A stretch of DNA of 62,301 bases from Paracoccaceae bacterium (GTDB lineage: Bacteria; Pseudomonadota; Alphaproteobacteria; Rhodobacterales; Rhodobacteraceae), in the NCBI GenBank assembly GCA_024226455.1, contig JAAELR010000336.1, forward strand, positions 1-62,301, given 5' to 3'. The notes beneath the pieces are model-generated. The model saw only the letters and a list, made by a program, of their open reading frames with translations. It was not told the DNA's origin and did not search any database. Made by a program: the position numbers and the translations under genes. Of this stretch, positions 44,300-55,493 are shown in pieces (the first letter of the stretch is position 1; each line of letters starts with the position of its first letter).

Positions 44300-45156
44300 G
44301 CTACGTCCTCCAGTTTCGCGATTGCCTCTGCCATGGTCAGCGTCGCCTTGGCGGTGGCCACATGCAGGTTTTCCACGATCTTGCCATCCACCACGGCGAC
44401 ACCCTTGCCCGACGCCTCGGCCGCCTCGAAAGCCTCGATCTGGCGCCACGCCAGATCGACGTCACCGGCACTGGGCCCGAACACATCATTGGTCACCGCC
44501 AGCTGCGCGGGGTGAATCAGCGTCTTGCCGTCGAAACCGAGATCGCGCCCCTGTTCGCATTCGGCGCGCAGCCCCTTGTCGTCGCGGAACGCGTTATAGA
44601 CCCCATCGATGCAGATCACCCCATGCGCCCGCGCCGCCAGCAGGCACAGCTGCAGGCTGGCCAACACCTGCTGCCGGTCGCCCCGGAACCGCGCACCCAG
44701 ATCGCTGGTCAGGTCGTTGGTGCCCAGCACCATGCCCTTGAGCCGCGGATGCCCCGCGATCTCGTCGGCCTTCATGATCCCCGCCGGGGTCTCCATCATG
44801 GCCCACAAATCCGCGTTGGGCACCATAGCGGCCAGAACGTCCAGATCGGCGGCGCAACCGGTCTTGGGCAGCAGTACCGCGTCGGCGCCCAGATGACCCA
44901 AAGCCGCCACATCGTCGCGGCCCCACTCGCTATCCAACCCGTTGATCCGCAAAATCCGGGCTCGCCCGCCGTAATCGTCCTGGCTTAGCACCTCGGCCAG
45001 CAGCGCCCTCCCCTGAGCCTTGGCATCGGGGGCCACGGCATCCTCGAGGTCGAAGATCAGCGCATCCGCCGCCAGGGTCTTTGCCTTGTCCAGCGCCCGC
45101 GCGTTGGAGCCCGGCATATACAGAACCGAGCGGTAGGGCCGTGTGGTCTGCACCAT
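44296..45156 (-). CDS. CitE-like enzyme: (3S)-malyl-CoA thioesterase or beta-methylmalyl-CoA lyase
   Basis: A 286-residue HpcH/HpaI-CitE family protein with RSVLYMPGSNARALDKAKTL, ALIFDLEDAVAPDAKAQGRA, RVL-type ILRINGLDSEWGRDDVAALG, LWAMMETPAGIMKADEI and QGRDLGFDGKTLIHPAQLAV, with the Glu and Asp that bind Mg in family members. In length and sequence it looks more like the Mcl2-type malyl-CoA thioesterase (about 285 residues) than Mcl1 (about 318). Both act in the ethylmalonyl-CoA pathway; Mcl2 hydrolyses (3S)-malyl-CoA, Mcl1 cleaves beta-methylmalyl-CoA. AAGGA before the ATG at 45156 fixes the start. First gene of the mch cluster. Confidence 0.8.
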   Translation of the reverse strand: MVQTTRPYRSVLYMPGSNARALDKAKTLAADALIFDLEDAVAPDAKAQGRALLAEVLSQDDYGGRARILRINGLDSEWGRDDVAALGHLGADAVLLPKTGCAADLDVLAAMVPNADLWAMMETPAGIMKADEIAGHPRLKGMVLGTNDLTSDLGARFRGDRQQVLASLQLCLLAARAHGVICIDGVYNAFRDDKGLRAECEQGRDLGFDGKTLIHPAQLAVTNDVFGPSAGDVDLAWRQIEAFEAAEASGKGVAVVDGKIVENLHVATAKATLTMAEAIAKLEDVA

Positions 45157-45477
45157 GATTCCTTTCCCCCAATCTTCCGCGCAGCAAAGAATCACGGACC
45201 GTGGGCAAAGCGCAAGCCCCGTCTTGCCGCGCCGCAGAAACCGTTGCCGGTCAGCGGCTTACCCGTTGCGCGAACATGGCGAACGGCGGATTAACCGAAT
45301 TTTTCCAGCCTTGGGGGCAATCTCTATGCGTCGTCGGACGAGGGAGAACCGCTCGGAAGGCCGCCGCAGACATCGGTGCAACAAGGTCCGACACCAGAGA
45401 AACAGGGGTGATCCCGCCCGCCGGAATACCGGATGGCCCGGATGGGGATCGCTCTTTCAGTTGAAGGGAAAGACCCT
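45157..45477. other. Divergent intergenic region, nothing recognised
   Basis: About 320 bases between the starts of the Mcl-type gene (leftward) and a small secreted protein (rightward). It must hold both promoters. Frames present here give no recognisable protein, and I see no clear operator. Confidence 0.4.
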
Positions 45478-45798
45478 ATGAAACGGCAGTTTCTTGCACT
45501 CTCTCTGGGTGTCGGCGCCATGCTCCTCGCGACCCAGCACGCCTTTGCCCAGGAAAACCGCAACTGCGCCGACCGCGCGCGCGTGGTCGAACGTCTGGCC
45601 TCGGCCTATGGCGAAAGCCGCCAGTCCATCGGCCTGGCGCCCAACAATTCGGTGATCGAGGTTTTCGCCTCGACCGAAACCGGCACCTGGACCATCACAG
45701 TGACCTCGCCCAACGGCGTGACCTGCCTTGTGGCCAGCGGTCAGGCGTTCGAGGCCACCAATGGCGACCTGCTGCCCGCCTCGGGTGTGGCGCTGTGA
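45478..45798 (+). CDS. Small secreted hypothetical protein
   Basis: A 106-residue protein with a signal peptide (FLALSLGVGAMLLATQHAFA, cleaved at AFA|QE). The mature part has Cys in NRNCADRARVVERLASAYGE and VTCLVASG and a beta-rich core (VIEVFASTETGTWTITVTSP). I do not recognise a named family. The ATG at 45478 was chosen since it begins the signal peptide; GGGAAAG precedes it. A hairpin terminator follows. Confidence 0.7.
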   Translation: MKRQFLALSLGVGAMLLATQHAFAQENRNCADRARVVERLASAYGESRQSIGLAPNNSVIEVFASTETGTWTITVTSPNGVTCLVASGQAFEATNGDLLPASGVAL

Positions 45799-45806
45799 TA
45801 TGCAGT

Positions 45807-45833
45807 CGGCAAACCCTGGCAAGGGTTTTGCCG
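45807..45833. terminator. Hairpin between convergent genes
   Basis: CGGCAAACCCT, loop GGCA, AGGGTTTTGCCG: a long stem with a small bulge between the stop of the small secreted protein and the end of the TauE/SafE gene. There is no long T run. It could end transcription from either side. Confidence 0.6.
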
Positions 45834-45846
45834 GCCCCTCGCCACA

Positions 45847-47725
<1,879 letters not shown>

Positions 47726-47742
47726 TCTGAACCACACCGGCG

Positions 47743-47777
47743 AAAAGGCGCGCAGGGCCATCCCTGGGCGCCTTTTT
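47743..47777 (+). terminator. Rho-independent terminator of mdh
   Basis: AAAAGGCGCGCAGGG, loop CCAT, CCCTGGGCGCCTTTTT: a 15-base stem with one mismatch ending in five T residues, 18 bases after the mdh stop. Confidence 0.85.
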
Positions 47778-47816
47778 CATTGGCACGCCGCGCCCTGCAT
47801 GGCTAGGCTGCGCCCC

Positions 47817-49016
47817 ATGTTGCGCAAACTGATTACCGCCCTCGTACTCGCCGCAAGCCCCGCTGCGGCGCAGGACCTCGCCATCTCCAACTCCATCGCC
47901 GAAAACGGTCTCGCCGCGACAGAGGCCAGCCTCACAGGCGACGCCCCCGAAACCGCGTTTGCCCGCGGCGCCGTGCGCTTCCTCATCGGCATCGAAAAGA
48001 CGCTGCAGCTGCGCTATCGCCACAATGCGCATCTGGAGCATTTCGACATTCCGGTTCTGCGCCTGCCGTTGCCCGACAACCCCGACGCGCAGCCTTTCTA
48101 TCCGGGCATGATCACCGAGCTGTTCGGAGGGCTCGAGGCCGATATGAACGCCGCCCGCGCGGCACTTGCCGATCTTGACGGCAGCACCGATTTCGGCCTC
48201 GCCATCGACATCACCGGTCTCTGGTTCGATGTGAACGCAAACGCCACCCGCGACGCAGGCGAAGGCGTGTTCGAGGTTGCCGGTGCCACACTCGGCCTGC
48301 GGCCCGGCGAGATCGATCCCTCGGCGCTTCCCGACAGCCTGATCGTGCGCTTCGACACCGCCGATGCCGCCTGGCTGCGCGCCTATACCCATCTGATCTC
48401 GGGCATCGCAGAGCTGGTCGTGGCCTTCGACCCCACCGATGTCATTACCGAGGTGCTGGGCTCTGTGGCCGCCATGAATGACCTGCGCGGCCAACGCCCG
48501 CCCGCCCGCCGCAGCTTTCTGCGCGGCGAGGAACAGATGATCGACATGTTCGCCATGGTCTACGGCGCCCTGAACCGCCGCCCGGACCCCGATCACACCA
48601 ACGCCGCCCGCAATCACCTGCTGGCCATGATCGCCGAGAACCGCGCCTTCTGGCAGCTTGTCACCCAGGAAACCGACAACGCGCAGGAATGGCTGCCCAA
48701 CGCCTCGCAGACCTCCGCCTTCGGCTTTGAGCTGCCGCCCGAGACGCGCAAGGTCTGGCTGGCGGTGCTTGCCGATGCCGAGGCGGTGCTGACCGGCGAC
48801 AAACTGGTCGGCCACTGGCGGATAGAGCCGGGCGCCGGGATCAACGTGGCCAGGCTGTTGCAGGATCCGCCGGTCTTCGACATCGTGACCTGGGTGCATG
48901 GCTACGGGCTGCTCGACTACATGGAGCGGGGCCCGCTGGCCGACGAAAGCAACCTGATGCAGTTCGAGCGCATGTTCTCTGGCGACGCGGCGCTGTTCAT
49001 GGTCTGGCTGAACTGA
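47817..49016 (+). CDS. Secreted hypothetical protein, 399 residues
   Basis: A periplasmic protein with a signal peptide (RKLITALVLAASPAAAQ, cleavage after AAA). The mature part is largely helical and contains LRYRHNAHLEHFDIPVLRLP, DLDGSTDFGLAIDITGLWFD, VNANATRDAGEGVFEVAG, a calcium-binding-loop-like DVNANATRDAGE segment, and HLISGIAELVVAFDPTDVI. I do not recognise a named family. The start at 47817 was taken because the signal peptide begins there. It lies between mdh and sucC but has its own terminator-bounded unit, so a link with the TCA cycle is not implied. Confidence 0.75.
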   Translation: MLRKLITALVLAASPAAAQDLAISNSIAENGLAATEASLTGDAPETAFARGAVRFLIGIEKTLQLRYRHNAHLEHFDIPVLRLPLPDNPDAQPFYPGMITELFGGLEADMNAARAALADLDGSTDFGLAIDITGLWFDVNANATRDAGEGVFEVAGATLGLRPGEIDPSALPDSLIVRFDTADAAWLRAYTHLISGIAELVVAFDPTDVITEVLGSVAAMNDLRGQRPPARRSFLRGEEQMIDMFAMVYGALNRRPDPDHTNAARNHLLAMIAENRAFWQLVTQETDNAQEWLPNASQTSAFGFELPPETRKVWLAVLADAEAVLTGDKLVGHWRIEPGAGINVARLLQDPPVFDIVTWVHGYGLLDYMERGPLADESNLMQFERMFSGDAALFMVWLN

Positions 49017-49354
49017 ACTGAACCAGGCAATTCCGATCCGCCCGGGTTCATGGGTTCACTGGCAGATCCGCGACAGCGTTTGTGCCGCTCGGGCACTCCG
49101 GGATCGGGGAATGAATACAGTTGGATCGCAAATGCCCAGGCACTAACGGCGAATCACCTTTGATTCACTCATTGGTAATTCGTGATCACACCAGAAAAAT
49201 CTGTGATCACGAATAACCGATTTCTTGCCCCGTATGCCGCTGCACACCGAAAAACCGTTTATTTTCCCGTGCTGCCTGTGCCAAACCCGGCGGGAAGGCC
49301 GCGGGCCGGCCCCCGGGCCGCCCCGGCATCCGCGAAAGGCGAGGACAGCGACAG
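49017..49354. other. sucC upstream region
   Basis: A 338-base gap carrying the control region of the suc operon. The part from 49130 to 49230 is AT-richer than its surroundings and contains the twin GTGATCAC operator (49178-49214) plus a shorter direct repeat, GAATCAC/GATTCAC, at about 49151-49167. The 130 bases next to sucC are GC-rich and likely form a leader. Confidence 0.55.
49178..49214 (+). promoter_or_regulatory. Twin GTGATCAC operator upstream of sucC
   Basis: A perfect inverted repeat with 13-base arms (ATTCGTGATCACA and TGTGATCACGAAT) and an 11-base A-rich spacer. Each arm contains the palindrome GTGATCAC (49182-49189 and 49203-49210), centres 21 bases apart. It lies about 140-177 bases before the sucC ATG. 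The related pair upstream of sdhC has the same spacing. Confidence 0.75.
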
Positions 49355-50548
49355 ATGAATATCCACGAATACCAGGCCAAGGGTCTCTTGCGCGGCTACG
49401 GAGCCCCGGTCAGCGACGGACGCGTCGTGCTGCGGGCCGAAGAGGCAAAGACGGCAGCCGGCGGGCTCGACGGGCCGCTCTGGGTGGTCAAGGCGCAGAT
49501 CCACGCAGGCGGGCGCGGCAAGGGCAGCTTCAAAGAGGCCGATGCCGGCGACAAGGGCGGCGTGCGCCTGGCCAAATCGCTGGGCGAGGCAGAGGCAGAG
49601 GCCAAGGCGATGCTGGGCCGCACCCTGGTCACGCATCAGACCGGCCCGGTGGGCAAGCGGGTGAACTGCGTCTATATCGAGGACGGCAGCGGCATCGAGC
49701 GCGAGCTTTACCTCGCCCTGCTGGTCGACCGCGGCTCATCGCGCATCAGCTTTGTGTGCTCGACAGAGGGCGGCATGGATATAGAGCAGGTTGCCGCCGA
49801 CACGCCGGAAAAGATCCTGTCATTCTCGGTCGACCCGGCCACCGGCTATCAGGGTTTCCACGGCCGCCGCATCGCCTTCATGCTGGGCCTCAGCGGCAAG
49901 CAGGTCAAGCAATGCGTCCGGCTGATGGGCACGCTCTACAAGCTCTTTGTCGACAAGGACATGGAGATGCTGGAGATCAACCCGCTGATCGTATCCGACA
50001 GCGGCGATCTGAAATGCCTCGACGCCAAGATGGGTTTCGACAGCAACGCCGTCTACCGCCACCCCGACATCGCCGAGCTGCGCGACGTGACCGAGGAAGA
50101 CCCCAAGGAACTGGAGGCCTCGAAGTTCGACCTGAACTATATCGCGCTGGACGGCGAGATCGGCTGCATGGTCAACGGCGCCGGGCTGGCGATGGCGACG
50201 ATGGACATCATCAAGCTATATGGCGCGGAACCGGCCAACTTTCTTGACGTGGGCGGCGGGGCGACCAAGGAAAAGGTCACCGAGGCGTTCAAGATCATCA
50301 CCTCGGACCCGCAGGTCAAAGGCATCCTGGTGAACATCTTCGGCGGCATCATGCGCTGCGACGTGATCGCCGAGGGTGTGGTCGCCGCGGTGAAAGAGGT
50401 CGGCCTGCAGGTGCCGTTGGTGGTGCGTCTGGAGGGCACCAATGTCGAGGAAGGCAAGGCCATCCTGAACAACAGCGATGTCGACGTGATCGCGGCGGAC
50501 AACCTCAAGGACGGGGCGCAGAAGATCGTGAAAGCGGTGAGGGGGTAA
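49355..50548 (+). CDS. sucC: Succinyl-CoA synthetase beta subunit
   Basis: A 397-residue ATP-grasp subunit. [20 protein letters not shown] opens it, the nucleotide site includes [57 protein letters not shown]; the CoA-ligase part has [20 protein letters not shown] and [17 protein letters not shown]. It joins with SucD to convert succinyl-CoA to succinate with ATP/GTP gain. First gene of the suc operon. Confidence 0.97.
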   Translation: MNIHEYQAKGLLRGYGAPVSDGRVVLRAEEAKTAAGGLDGPLWVVKAQIHAGGRGKGSFKEADAGDKGGVRLAKSLGEAEAEAKAMLGRTLVTHQTGPVGKRVNCVYIEDGSGIERELYLALLVDRGSSRISFVCSTEGGMDIEQVAADTPEKILSFSVDPATGYQGFHGRRIAFMLGLSGKQVKQCVRLMGTLYKLFVDKDMEMLEINPLIVSDSGDLKCLDAKMGFDSNAVYRHPDIAELRDVTEEDPKELEASKFDLNYIALDGEIGCMVNGAGLAMATMDIIKLYGAEPANFLDVGGGATKEKVTEAFKIITSDPQVKGILVNIFGGIMRCDVIAEGVVAAVKEVGLQVPLVVRLEGTNVEEGKAILNNSDVDVIAADNLKDGAQKIVKAVRG

Positions 50549-50551
50549 CAC

Positions 50552-51091
50552 GTGCGTCTTTCGGAGTACAAATTGCCAGATATTGAATTGCTTGAAACGT
50601 CCCATTCGCGGGCGTTGACGGCGACAAACAGGCTTTTTGCATTCTCCGACACTAAGTGGACCGACTTCCTGCTACCGGACGCTCTTCGCCAACTCGATGA
50701 CGAAATACTCGCCTGCGCCTTGAATCTCAGGCGTGTGCTTGAGCAGAAGAAAGGCAGGGATCTCAGCCCAATTGTGCCTCACTTCAATAAATTTTCCGGA
50801 CGGCCTTCGACGGACTACGACGCCGATCTTTGGCGTGTACTCGGGAGGATTGTTCATCATGAAGTTCTGGAGCCCACCATCATCAAAGACGCTGAGTTCT
50901 TTGGAACACCAGAATCCGGCCTGATTCCGGGATTCCAAATTACAGATATTCTGGTGACATCAGATCGCGGCCAGAGCCGCGTGGACATCGCCGGATTGGC
51001 GTTCGCTTCCGCGAACGAACTCGGGAAATCCTACAAACAAATGAAATCAGGAGACGCCAAACATGGCCGTACTCGTAGACGAAAACACTAA
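50552..51091 (+). CDS. Hypothetical protein between sucC and sucD
   Basis: A 179-residue soluble protein with a GTG start three bases after sucC, preceded by GAGGGGG. I recognise no family. Notable parts: [40 protein letters not shown] and a charged tail ([19 protein letters not shown]). The last 29 bases overlap the start of sucD in another frame. Its base composition is clearly lower in GC than sucC or sucD, with rarer codons, so it looks like a late insertion into a conserved operon. It may affect sucD translation through the overlap. Confidence 0.65.
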   Translation: MRLSEYKLPDIELLETSHSRALTATNRLFAFSDTKWTDFLLPDALRQLDDEILACALNLRRVLEQKKGRDLSPIVPHFNKFSGRPSTDYDADLWRVLGRIVHHEVLEPTIIKDAEFFGTPESGLIPGFQITDILVTSDRGQSRVDIAGLAFASANELGKSYKQMKSGDAKHGRTRRRKH

Positions 51092-51944
51092 GGTGATCTG
51101 TCAGGGCTTCACCGGCTCGCAGGGCACCTTTCACTCTGAACAGGCCATCGCCTATGGCACGGCCATGGTCGGCGGCGTGACGCCGGGCAAGGGCGGGCAG
51201 ACGCATCTGGACCTGCCGGTCTTCAACTCGGTGCACGAGGCCAAACACGCCACCGGCGCCAACGCCTCTGCCATCTACGTGCCGCCGCCCTTCGCCGCCG
51301 ACGGCATCCTCGAGGCCATCGATGCCGGGATGGAGCTGATCGTCTGCATCACCGAGGGCATCCCGGTGCTGGACATGATGAACGTCAAACGCGCGCTGGA
51401 AGGCAGCGCCAGCCGCCTCATCGGCCCCAACTGCCCCGGCGTCATCACGCCGGGGGCGTGCAAGATCGGCATCATGCCCGGCCACATCCACAAGCGCGGC
51501 TCATGCGGCGTGGTCAGCCGCTCGGGCACCCTGACCTATGAGGCCGTCAAGCAGACCACCGATCTGGGGCTGGGCCAGTCGTCGGCTGTCGGCATCGGCG
51601 GCGACCCGATCAAGGGCACCGAACATATCGACGTGCTCGACATGTTCCTCGACGATGACGAGACCACGTCGATCATCATGATCGGCGAGATCGGCGGTTC
51701 GGCGGAAGAGGAAGCCGCCGAGTTTCTGGCCGGGCAAAGGAAGAAAGGCCGCTGGAAGCCCGTTGCCGGTTTCATCGCCGGCCGCACCGCCCCCCCGGGC
51801 CGCCGCATGGGCCATGCCGGTGCCATTGTCGCAGGCGGCAAAGGCGGCGCCGAAGACAAGATCGAGGCCATGCGTTCGGCAGGCATTGTAGTGGCCGAAA
51901 GCCCCGCCGGGCTGGGCGAGGCTGTGATCGAGGCGATTGGGTGA
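51063..51944 (+). CDS. sucD: Succinyl-CoA synthetase alpha subunit
   Basis: A 293-residue subunit with [20 protein letters not shown] (CoA-binding start), [40 protein letters not shown], and the phospho-His region [20 protein letters not shown]. With SucC it forms the synthetase of the TCA cycle. Length standard. It is separated from sucC by a foreign-looking gene whose end overlaps it, and from sucA by a DUF805 gene. Confidence 0.97.
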   Translation: MAVLVDENTKVICQGFTGSQGTFHSEQAIAYGTAMVGGVTPGKGGQTHLDLPVFNSVHEAKHATGANASAIYVPPPFAADGILEAIDAGMELIVCITEGIPVLDMMNVKRALEGSASRLIGPNCPGVITPGACKIGIMPGHIHKRGSCGVVSRSGTLTYEAVKQTTDLGLGQSSAVGIGGDPIKGTEHIDVLDMFLDDDETTSIIMIGEIGGSAEEEAAEFLAGQRKKGRWKPVAGFIAGRTAPPGRRMGHAGAIVAGGKGGAEDKIEAMRSAGIVVAESPAGLGEAVIEAIG

Positions 51945-52006
51945 CGAGACAATATCGCAGAGCGTCGCAAATTCGCTCTGCGGATCACTTGGAAATGGTC
52001 TAAAAA

Positions 52007-52540
52007 ATGACATTTGGAAACGCCATAAAGACTTGCTTTCGTAAGTACTTCACCTTTTCTGGGAGCGCATCTCGCAGTGAATTCTGGTGGTTTTATGCCC
52101 TTTCAACCTTGGGAGTCGTTGGGCCAAGTGTTTTTGGCATTGGCCAGCTTGGCTCTTTGGTTTGGATCGGAACAATAACTCCCTTTTTAGCGGTATCATG
52201 GCGAAGAATGCATGACTGCGGAAATGGTGGTGCTCCCATCCTGTTGCCTTTCGCTGTTCAAGTCTGCTCTGTCTATGCTTATCTGTTCTCTCAACTGAGG
52301 GCCATGATGCCTGCTCTATCAGACATCGAAGTCTCGCTGGACATGACATTGCGCGAGTTACAGGAACTGCAGGCCGCAGCTGTTGAAGAGCATTTGGTCA
52401 AGAGCTTTTCAACAGCCGGCATATTGCCTGCCGCACTCGTGTTCACGATTGGCTTCGCATGGATGGTTTATTTACTCGTGCGCCCCTCTCAAGAAGGCGA
52501 AAATCACTACGGTCCCAACCCGCATGAGGTAACCACATGA
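52007..52540 (+). CDS. DUF805 membrane protein between sucD and sucA
   Basis: A 177-residue DUF805 family protein: TFGNAIKTCFRKYFTFSGSA, SRSEFWWFYALSTLG, WRRMHDCGNGGAPIL and the closing RPSQEGENHYGPNPHE are family hallmarks. Three or four TM helices. Function unknown for the family. The stop overlaps the sucA start by four bases (ATGA), so translation of sucA, encoding the largest TCA enzyme here, is directly coupled to it. GC content is visibly below that of sucA and sucD. Confidence 0.85.
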   Translation: MTFGNAIKTCFRKYFTFSGSASRSEFWWFYALSTLGVVGPSVFGIGQLGSLVWIGTITPFLAVSWRRMHDCGNGGAPILLPFAVQVCSVYAYLFSQLRAMMPALSDIEVSLDMTLRELQELQAAAVEEHLVKSFSTAGILPAALVFTIGFAWMVYLLVRPSQEGENHYGPNPHEVTT

Positions 52541-55488
52541 CCGAACAAATCCCCAACGACCATTTCCATGCCTCCAGCTTCATGCAGGGGCACAATGCGG
52601 AATACCTCGAACAGCTCTACGCCCGCTACGCCAATGACCCGAACGCGGTCGACGAGGCATGGGCGCAGTTCTTTCGCCAGATGGGCGACGACGAGGTCAG
52701 CGTCAAACGCGAGGCAGAGGGGCCAAGCTGGGCCCGTACCGACTGGCCGCCACAGCCCGATGACGAACTGACGGCGGCGCTTGACGGGCAATGGGCCAAG
52801 GAACCAGAGGCGGCGGCCAAGAAGATCAAGACCCGCGCCGAAGAGCAAGAGGTCGAGGTCACCGATGAGCAGATCAAGCAGGCGGTGCTGGACAGCATCC
52901 GCGCCCTGATGATGATCCGTGCCTACCGGATCCGGGGCCATCTGGTGGCAGATCTCGACCCGCTGGGCATGCACGGCAACACCCCGCACCCCGAACTTGA
53001 CCCCCGCGCCTATGGCTTCACCGAGGCCGACATGGACCGGCCGATCTTTCTCGACAAGGTTCTGGGGCTGGAATTCGGCTCTATGCGAGAGATCCTGTCC
53101 ATCGTCAAACGCACCTATTGCGGCACCTTCGCGCTGCAATACATGCATATCTCGAACCCCAAACAGGCCGGCTGGCTGAAGGAACGGATCGAGGGCTTCG
53201 GCAAGGAGATCCAGTTCACCCGCGAGGGCCGAAAGGCGATCCTGAACAAGCTGGTCGAGGCCGAGGGCTTTGAAAAATTCCTGCATGTCAAATACATGGG
53301 CACCAAACGCTTTGGCCTCGACGGCGGCGAGGCGCTGGTGCCGGCGATGGAGCAGATCATCAAGCGCGGCGGCAATCTGGGCGTCAGGGAAATCGTTATC
53401 GGCATGCCGCATCGCGGCAGGCTCAGCGTGTTGGCCAACGTGATGGCCAAACCCTACAAGGCCATTTTCAACGAGTTTCAGGGCGGCAGTTCCAAACCCG
53501 AGGATGTCGATGGCTCCGGCGATGTGAAATACCATCTGGGTGCCTCAAGCGACCGCGAGTTCGACGGTAATGTCGTGCATCTGTCGCTGACCGCAAACCC
53601 CTCGCACCTGGAGGCGGTGAACCCTGTGGTGATCGGCAAGGTCCGCGCCAAGCAGGACCAGCTGAACGACACCCACCGCACCCAGGTGATGCCGATCCTG
53701 CTGCATGGCGACGCGGCCTTTGCCGGACAGGGCGTGGTGGCAGAGTGTTTCGCGCTTTCCGGTCTCAAGGGCCACCGCACCGGCGGCACCATGCATCTGG
53801 TGGTCAACAACCAGATCGGCTTTACCACGGCGCCGCATTTCAGCCGCTCCTCGCCCTACCCCACCGACAACGCGCTGGTGGTCGAGGCGCCGATCTTCCA
53901 CGTCAACGGCGACGACCCCGAGGCCGTGGTGCATGCCGCCAAGGTTGCCACGGAATTCCGCCAGAAGTTCCACAAGGACGTGGTGATCGATATCTTCTGC
54001 TACCGCCGCTTTGGTCACAACGAGGGCGACGAGCCCATGTTCACCAATCCGATCATGTACAACCGGATTAAACGGCACAAGACCACGCTCAGCCTCTATA
54101 CCGAACGTCTGGTCAAGGACGGCCTGATCCCCGAGGGCGAGATCGAGGACATGAAGGCGGGCTTTCAGGCCTACCTGAACGAGGAGTTCGACGCCGGCAA
54201 AGAGTACAGACCCAACAAGGCCGACTGGCTCGATGGGCGCTGGTCGCATCTCGACAAGCTGGGGGCGGAGTACCAGCGCGGCCAGACCGCGATCGCGCCC
54301 GAGACCATGGCCCAGGTCGGCACCGCGCTGACCCGCGCCCCCGCCGGTTTTCCGCTGCACAAGACCGTGGGCCGGCTGCTGGAAACCAAGCAGGCCATGT
54401 TCGACAGCGGCACGGGCTTTGACTGGGCCACCGCCGAGGCGCTGGCCTTCGGCTCGCTGCTGACAGAGGGCTACCCGGTGCGGCTGGCCGGCCAGGACAG
54501 CACCCGCGGCACCTTTAGCCAACGCCATTCGGGCTTTGTCGATCAGGAAACCGAGGAACGCTACTATCCGCTGAACCACATCCGCGAGGGTCAGGCCCAT
54601 TACGATGTCATCGACTCCATGCTGTCGGAATACGCGGTGCTGGGCTTCGAATACGGCTATTCGCTGGCCGAACCCAACGCGCTGACCCTGTGGGAGGCTC
54701 AGTTCGGCGACTTCGCCAACGGCGCGCAGATCATGTTCGACCAGTTCATCAGTTCCGGCGAACGCAAATGGCTGCGCATGTCGGGGCTGGTGATGCTGCT
54801 GCCGCACGGGTTCGAGGGTCAGGGACCCGAACACTCCAGCGCCCGGCTGGAACGCTTCCTGCAGCTTTGCGCCGAGGACAACTGGATCGTGGCCAACTGC
54901 AGCACGCCGGCCAACTATTTCCACATCCTGCGCCGCCAGATGCACCGCAGCTACCGCAAGCCGCTGGTGATGATGACGCCGAAATCACTGCTGCGCCACA
55001 AGATGGCCGTCAGCAAGACGGAAGATTTCACCACCGGATCCAGCTTTCACCGGGTGCTGTGGGACGACGCGCAAAAGGGCCAGTCCGACACCACGCTGGT
55101 GACCGACGACAAGATCCGCCGCGTGGTGATGTGCGCCGGCAAGGTCTATTACGACATTCTTGAAAAACGCGACGCCGAGGGCATCGACGACGTCTACATC
55201 ATGCGCATCGAACAGTTCTACCCGTTCCCTGCGCTGAGCCTCGTCAAGGAGCTTGGCCGCTTCAAGCAGGCCGAAATGGTCTGGTGCCAGGAAGAGCCCA
55301 AGAACCAGGGCGCCTGGACCTTCATTGAACCGAACCTGGAATGGGTGCTGACCCGGATCAAGGCCGAACGCACCCGGCCGCAATATGCCGGCCGCGCCGC
55401 ATCGGCCTCGCCCGCCACGGGCCTCGCCGCTGCACATAAAGCACAACAACAGGCGCTGGTAGACACCGCGCTTGGCCTCAAGGGATAA
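52537..55488 (+). CDS. sucA: 2-oxoglutarate dehydrogenase E1 component
   Basis: A 983-residue thiamine-diphosphate enzyme. The N-terminal E2-binding helix [20 protein letters not shown] is followed by the E1 core: [10 protein letters not shown]-type [94 protein letters not shown], and late [20 protein letters not shown] with [15 protein letters not shown]. It decarboxylates 2-oxoglutarate and passes succinyl groups to SucB lipoyl domains. Coupled to the DUF805 gene upstream and 5 bases from sucB. Confidence 0.98.
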   Translation: MTEQIPNDHFHASSFMQGHNAEYLEQLYARYANDPNAVDEAWAQFFRQMGDDEVSVKREAEGPSWARTDWPPQPDDELTAALDGQWAKEPEAAAKKIKTRAEEQEVEVTDEQIKQAVLDSIRALMMIRAYRIRGHLVADLDPLGMHGNTPHPELDPRAYGFTEADMDRPIFLDKVLGLEFGSMREILSIVKRTYCGTFALQYMHISNPKQAGWLKERIEGFGKEIQFTREGRKAILNKLVEAEGFEKFLHVKYMGTKRFGLDGGEALVPAMEQIIKRGGNLGVREIVIGMPHRGRLSVLANVMAKPYKAIFNEFQGGSSKPEDVDGSGDVKYHLGASSDREFDGNVVHLSLTANPSHLEAVNPVVIGKVRAKQDQLNDTHRTQVMPILLHGDAAFAGQGVVAECFALSGLKGHRTGGTMHLVVNNQIGFTTAPHFSRSSPYPTDNALVVEAPIFHVNGDDPEAVVHAAKVATEFRQKFHKDVVIDIFCYRRFGHNEGDEPMFTNPIMYNRIKRHKTTLSLYTERLVKDGLIPEGEIEDMKAGFQAYLNEEFDAGKEYRPNKADWLDGRWSHLDKLGAEYQRGQTAIAPETMAQVGTALTRAPAGFPLHKTVGRLLETKQAMFDSGTGFDWATAEALAFGSLLTEGYPVRLAGQDSTRGTFSQRHSGFVDQETEERYYPLNHIREGQAHYDVIDSMLSEYAVLGFEYGYSLAEPNALTLWEAQFGDFANGAQIMFDQFISSGERKWLRMSGLVMLLPHGFEGQGPEHSSARLERFLQLCAEDNWIVANCSTPANYFHILRRQMHRSYRKPLVMMTPKSLLRHKMAVSKTEDFTTGSSFHRVLWDDAQKGQSDTTLVTDDKIRRVVMCAGKVYYDILEKRDAEGIDDVYIMRIEQFYPFPALSLVKELGRFKQAEMVWCQEEPKNQGAWTFIEPNLEWVLTRIKAERTRPQYAGRAASASPATGLAAAHKAQQQALVDTALGLKG

Positions 55489-55493
55489 CCACA

